Source: Chitinophagaceae bacterium
Lineage (GTDB): Bacteria; Bacteroidota; Bacteroidia; Chitinophagales; Chitinophagaceae
Direction of reading: 5' to 3'
Length of the DNA stretch: 64,000 nucleotides
NCBI GenBank assembly: GCA_016713965.1
Contig: JADJOC010000008.1
Coordinates: 29,095-93,094 of the forward strand
Within the stretch, counting starts at the first letter, position 1. Each line of letters starts with the position of its first letter. The position numbers and the translations under genes were made by a program. Below, piece after piece: positions 59,995-64,000 of the stretch. Under the pieces are notes generated by a model. That model ran no database searches and was not told where the DNA came from. It saw only the letters and a list, made by a program, of their open reading frames with translations.

Positions 59995-61350
59995 ATGGCA
60001 AGTACTATACCAAACAGCAATTTAAAAGTAGAAGTTAGTAATAAACAGATTTTATCTATAGCCTTCCCAATTACCCTGGCTATTCTTGTTCCACAGATAA
60101 ACATGCTGACAAATAACATTTTTTTGGGACAATTAGGTACCGATGCTTTAGGTAATGCAGGAATTACGGGTGTATTTTATTTAATTTTTGCAGTAGTGGG
60201 CCATGGGCTTAATAATGCCATGCAATCTGTTTTTTCCAAGTATGCCGGCAGCGGGGATACAGGCACTTTTAAAACAATATTATCCCAGGGCATACGGCTT
60301 AGCGTGCAGTTTGCGCTAGTGGGTATATTATTTACATGCCTGATAGCACCATTGATATTGCAACGTGTTGCTGCTCCAAGCGCTTATCCGCAAGAAATCA
60401 GCTTTTTAAGGATAAGAATTTTAGGGCTGCCATTTTTATATCTTTTCCAAATGGGAAATGCTTTTTTGGTGGCATCACTTAACAGCCGTTATTTAATGAT
60501 TGGGTTTATTTGTGAAGCATTGGTTAATATCCTGCTTGATTATTTATTAATCAAAGGAAGGTTTGGCTTTCCGGAAATGGGTTTTAATGGCGCTGTAGCA
60601 TCTGTGGCTGCCGAAATTACCGGTATGCTGGTAGTATATTTCGTTTTAATCAAAACAGGTTTAAAAAAACAATATAGCCTTTTAAAAAATTATAAATATG
60701 ATAAGTTTTTTAACAAAGCCGTTTTAAAAATTTCCATACCATTAGTAGGGCAATATGTAATCAGTGTTACTACCTGGCTGGTATTTTTCTTTTTAATAGA
60801 AGGCCGGAATGACCCTACTGCAAAAGCAGTCAGTAATACTATGCGGAGTGTGTTTGGATTAGCAGGTGTTTTTGTATGGGCATTTGCTGCTACCACCAAT
60901 ACTATGGTAAGCAATTTAATGGGCCAAAAACGGGAAGACAGGATTATAGAAGTAATTAATAAAATAATGTTGTGGAGCATAGGTTTATGCAGTATAATGG
61001 TTGTATTATTAAATATTTTTCCGCATGTATTTTTCAGGCTGTTTGCACAAGACGAAGCCTTTATCACAGCCGGTATACCGGTAATAAGGGTAGTATCCGC
61101 AGGAATGATTTTTATGAGCATTGCCAACATCTGGTTAAATGGCGTTACAGGAACAGGTAAAACAAAAATGAATTTGTTAATAGAAATTATAGCGATAATC
61201 GTGTATTTGGTATACACCTATATTTTTATGAAAGTAAATTATATTTCCCTGGCAATGGCCTGGAGCAATGAACTGGCATATTGGGCTATTATATTTTTGA
61301 TGTCTTTTATTTACTTAAAAAGTGGAAGGTGGAAGACGAGAAAATTATAG
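59995..61350 (+). CDS. MATE-family efflux transporter
   Basis: A 451-residue protein with twelve hydrophobic segments. The start of the MATE fold is IAFPITLAILVPQINMLTNN and the repeat begins again around LKISIPLVGQYVISV. It should export drugs or metabolites using a sodium or proton gradient. Only five bases separate its start from the DUF3822 start, so its promoter must lie inside that gene. Reads without frameshift. Confidence 0.88.
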   Translation: MASTIPNSNLKVEVSNKQILSIAFPITLAILVPQINMLTNNIFLGQLGTDALGNAGITGVFYLIFAVVGHGLNNAMQSVFSKYAGSGDTGTFKTILSQGIRLSVQFALVGILFTCLIAPLILQRVAAPSAYPQEISFLRIRILGLPFLYLFQMGNAFLVASLNSRYLMIGFICEALVNILLDYLLIKGRFGFPEMGFNGAVASVAAEITGMLVVYFVLIKTGLKKQYSLLKNYKYDKFFNKAVLKISIPLVGQYVISVTTWLVFFFLIEGRNDPTAKAVSNTMRSVFGLAGVFVWAFAATTNTMVSNLMGQKREDRIIEVINKIMLWSIGLCSIMVVLLNIFPHVFFRLFAQDEAFITAGIPVIRVVSAGMIFMSIANIWLNGVTGTGKTKMNLLIEIIAIIVYLVYTYIFMKVNYISLAMAWSNELAYWAIIFLMSFIYLKSGRWKTRKL

Positions 61351-61624
61351 CAACACATTATATGGCAGAATAAAAAATATTTTTTGGTACAATTCTTTTT
61401 TAAATATTTTAGAATCGTGACTGAAAATGGTTGTGATGAATTTGATACATTAAATTTTAGTAAGTCCAGAGAGATACAAAGCGCTGGATTACATCTTAAA
61501 GCACAATCAAGAAAAAATAAACGCCCAATTTAATCTTTTATACCAAAAATAAACGTAACTTATTAGTCAATCTAATAACCCTGCTCTATTGAAAATGGTA
61601 TAAATCATTATTTAAAGAAAAACT
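61351..61624. other. Intergenic region without a clear gene
   Basis: AT-rich. A GTG-started 38-codon frame at 61417-61533 exists, but no feature supports it. Confidence 0.4.
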
Positions 61625-62320
61625 ATGTTTAACAACTCCTCTAAAAAACAGCAATATTTTATTACCATCGATGAGCCCTGCCATGAAAATTGGGACCTGA
61701 TGATCCCAACTGAAACAGGAAGGTTTTGCTCAAATTGCCAAAAGACCGTAATTGATTTTTCCAGCTTATCTGATAACGAGATTATAAAAATTATTGAGCG
61801 GGCAAAAGGAAAAATGCTTTGCGGCCAGTTTGATACTACCCAGCTCAACAGGATAATGGTGGAAACAAATATGCAAACTTCTAATCCAAAATTGTATAAA
61901 ATTTTATTGAGCCTGATGCTCCTGGCTTCTGCCGGTAACCTTTCTGCTCAGGAAACACCAACACCGGTACCGCAGGTTGTGCAAACGGCCGATCCTCAAA
62001 AAACAAACGATTCCATCCCTTTAAATGATGGCCGCAAAAAAGGGATAGTACTTGACGAGCGGCGCCGTAATGTAAGACTTGGCTCTGTAAGCGTACATTC
62101 GGGCAATGAGCAGCCTTTATATGTTGTAAACGGCGTTCCTGTTCCTGTTAGTGATACGAACTTTTTAAAAACATTTAATCGTAAAGAAATAAAAAATTTA
62201 ACTGTTCTACAAGGTTCGAAAGCAACGGCAATATATGGTCCGCAGGCAGCTGCAGGGGCTATTCTTATTGAGACTTATGGTACAAAAAAGAAGCGTAAAA
62301 AAAAATCAACCATTAAATAA
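61625..62320 (+). CDS. TonB-receptor plug-domain protein with N-terminal Cys motif
   Basis: The N-terminal block EPCHENWDLMIPTETGRFCS, then NCQKTVIDFSSLSDNEII, is a short Cys-containing domain frequent in Bacteroidota. A membrane segment (LYKILLSLMLLASAGNLSAQ) follows. The C-terminal half (EQPLYVVNGVPV, then KEIKNLTVLQGSKATAIYGP and GAILIETYG) is a TonB-receptor plug-type domain without a barrel. It may sense or couple to an outer-membrane system. Ends in a Lys-rich tail. Confidence 0.78.
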   Translation: MFNNSSKKQQYFITIDEPCHENWDLMIPTETGRFCSNCQKTVIDFSSLSDNEIIKIIERAKGKMLCGQFDTTQLNRIMVETNMQTSNPKLYKILLSLMLLASAGNLSAQETPTPVPQVVQTADPQKTNDSIPLNDGRKKGIVLDERRRNVRLGSVSVHSGNEQPLYVVNGVPVPVSDTNFLKTFNRKEIKNLTVLQGSKATAIYGPQAAAGAILIETYGTKKKRKKKSTIK

Positions 62321-62516
62321 ACAATATAACTCCTTTACTAAAATATATAATCTTAAAAAAACAAATTTACGATCATTTATTGCTGCTGTTCAATGGATGC
62401 CGGACAATTTCATTAGCTAAGGAACTAATGTCACCCTTTCAGGGTTTTGAACATTTTTTGCTATTGATTACTACAGTAATGGCACCCCGTTGGGGTTAGT
62501 AATCCCGAAGGGATGT
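62321..62516. other. Intergenic palindromic phrases
   Basis: CACCCTTTCAGGGT (about 62431-62444), GGCACCCCGTTGGGGTTAGT and AATCCCGAAGGGATG (about 62501-62515) are short palindromes of a type also present at 28930-29015. No gene is seen. Confidence 0.5.
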
Positions 62517-63980
62517 AATTAGTCGATCCTCAAAAAGTCATTTTTAGTTTGGGGACAAAAATCAGTTGAGTATAAAAGTTAAAGAAGCGAAGCAATTTTA
62601 AGGCCCAAAAAATAAATTCTACTTTCCATTTATTCATCATTCTTTTTTAAAATTCATTGTTGCAGCCGCTAATATTACATTGATTGCATCTCCAACTGTA
62701 CCTTTGAGGTAATTTCTGCTCATTCTATAATCGTGTTTTAAATGCCCTATTACAGGCTCTATTGCCGCTCTGCGTTTATGTCTTTGCGTTTGGTTTGAGT
62801 AATGTCCTTATCTGGCTTTGGTGTGTGTAATGCAGTATTGTTAATCATTTTAGGCCCCGGTACCCCCTGTCTAAAAAAACATTTTTAGCCTCTTTGTCCA
62901 TCAGCCTTTCATATTGTTCTAATACTGAGGGTAGTGTTTTTGAGTCATGCAGGATTCTGTAAAATTTAATGCCCCAACAATTACGCCGGTACTTTGTGTT
63001 ACTAAAAAGAGGCTTTGCTTCCAAACTCAAATTTTTATGCCCTTTGCCTTTAGTGTAGCATTTTACATCGGGTTCATGAAGGCTGTAAACTTTACCGCTA
63101 TCGCTTCTTTTTTGTGCTAATACTGTTTTAAACAATGATAAATCGGTTGCATACCTGTTTAAACTATCGGCTGTAAGTTTGCGTTCAAGCTCCCGTACTA
63201 ACCTGCCTGCTATTGTTTTAATTTTTTACCAGCTTTTCTTGCTTTGCCTGCGCCGGCTTTGTTTTTTCTAAAACGCTGAACAGTGCTTTAGTTTTTTTAC
63301 CGTAAACTTATAACTCTGTCTTAGTTCCACCCCTTTCTTTTAGGCCTATGGCCTGACATTTTACAATTATCTTTTTTGTACAGCTTATCATCGGTTGGAT
63401 AGGTGATATTTTTTTCCTGTACAGTAGTATCCCCACTCAAATTATCATCATCGGCATCTTTACCATTGATACGGATACTTTCTTTAAAAATCAATTCTGA
63501 CCCCGCTTCTCCAATTCGTTTTCTAAACTCTACTAACTCTGTAGGCACACAAGGTGGTTTTACAGAAAATAATTTTTCTCCGCCAAAGTACTGATAATAG
63601 GCATTTTCTGCCCATTGCCCTACTACACTTTCATCACTTAAATTGCGTGAAGCTGCTTTAAAATCAGCAACGATACCATTAAGCGGATAGGCTTGCCTGG
63701 TTTGCCCTGGGTTGCACTGTAATGTTTTTAAAAGCTTCTTCAAACACATTACAATCAATCCTGTTTGCCAGAATATAAAGCGGATGAGAATGATTCAACT
63801 GCTCTTCAAAACTGCTGTAAAACCAATTTGTGCATGTTTTTTTTTTGCTTGGATAACATGATACAAATTTGCAGGATTTTTTAAGCTCATTTCTACTTTT
63901 CTTGCAGATTTATTTATCCATAAGTGTGTATAAATTATGAATGGTAAAGGATTGTAGGGCTTTTTGAGGAAAGACTAATT
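62517..63980 (-). mobile_element. IS5-type insertion sequence
   Basis: AATTAGTCGATCCTCAAAAAG (62517-62537) and the complement of the right end (63960-63980) match except for two bases, giving 21-bp inverted ends. The element is about 1464 bp with one leftward transposase gene. Flanking direct repeats are not evident beyond a possible TA-type site. Confidence 0.75.
62530..63890 (-). CDS. IS5-type (IS1182-like) transposase (several frameshifts)
   Basis: Segments from right to left: LNHSHPLYILANRIDCNVFE, then YPLNGIVADFKAASRNLSDE, QWAENAYYQYFGGEKLF, TELVEFRKRIGEAG, GDTTVQEKNITYPTDDKL, then YSLHEPDVKCYTKGKGHKN, FLDRGYRGL and finally RAAIEPVIGHLKHDYRMSRN. The DDE motifs are visible (Asp in GDTTVQEKN, Asp in FLDRGYRG, Glu in IEPVIGHLK). 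At least five indels split the gene. Confidence 0.8.
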
Positions 63981-64000
63981 ATTATAGATAAATAAGCAAT

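Noticed and set aside
61417..61533. GTG-started 38-codon frame after the MATE gene
   Set aside because: No ribosome site, family resemblance or conserved context.
1..64000. tRNA or rRNA genes
   Set aside because: I looked for T-loop-like motifs and CCA-bearing cloverleaf ends by eye and found none, so none is reported.

Overview
The window looks like a low-GC Bacteroidota chromosome, probably of the Chitinophagaceae. Supporting signs are TAnnTTTG-type promoter elements with an upstream TTTG, a T9SS-type secreted protein, a TonB-plug protein with a Cys-Cys N-terminal domain, the futalosine-pathway gene mqnA, DUF3822 next to rsmD, and Bacteroidota-type YD-repeat (Rhs) proteins. Many genes, housekeeping ones included, are split by single-base indels in homopolymers. 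I read most of these as uncorrected long-read sequencing errors and annotate such genes as single units.

Region 1 (1-24.1 kb) is an accessory island with a repeating plan. Three Rhs toxin cassettes, each with a different C-terminal tip (ADP-ribosyltransferase-like, unknown, GIY-YIG-like), alternate with three copies of a module made of a leftward XRE repressor and a divergent P-loop ATPase. One copy continues into two tandem tyrosine recombinases and a RelE/ParE-type toxin-antitoxin pair. The end of each Rhs cassette region carries a shared sequence containing CTAGTCCAAGTATGTAA. Two Rhs cassettes share a 2.97-kb direct repeat and diverge exactly at the core/tip boundary. An IS982-type element, an IS110 remnant and a YefM-YoeB pair also lie here. 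The ladder (Rhs, boundary repeat, XRE-ATPase-recombinase, Rhs and so on) is the best candidate for an undescribed system.

Region 2 (24.1-42.6 kb) is mostly core genome: trmN6, tsaD, an ABC permease, DUF4241, prfC, a nucleotidyltransferase pair, a VIT/VWA/TPR protein, purB and mqnA. It ends in a T9SS-type protein and a Crp/Fnr-led sulfur (persulfide) cluster with TauE, an MBL-rhodanese protein, a rhodanese and thioredoxin.

Region 3 (42.6-52.1 kb) is a second accessory stretch. It holds an MqsR-like/Panacea toxin-antitoxin locus split by an IS3-type element, a duplicated mqnA fragment, an unusual (CX3C)x4 peptide, a toxin-antitoxin-SecB chaperone (TAC) locus behind a perfect 20-bp palindrome, DUF4256, several unknown small proteins and a RadC-like protein.

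Region 4 (52.1-64 kb) holds a DbpA-like helicase, three DUF3592 paralogues with an IS110 element inserted among them (with a possible bridge RNA), lpxK, the formyl-THF cyclo-ligase gene, rsmD, DUF3822, a MATE transporter, a TonB-plug protein and an IS5-type element at the right edge. I saw no tRNA, rRNA or CRISPR array.
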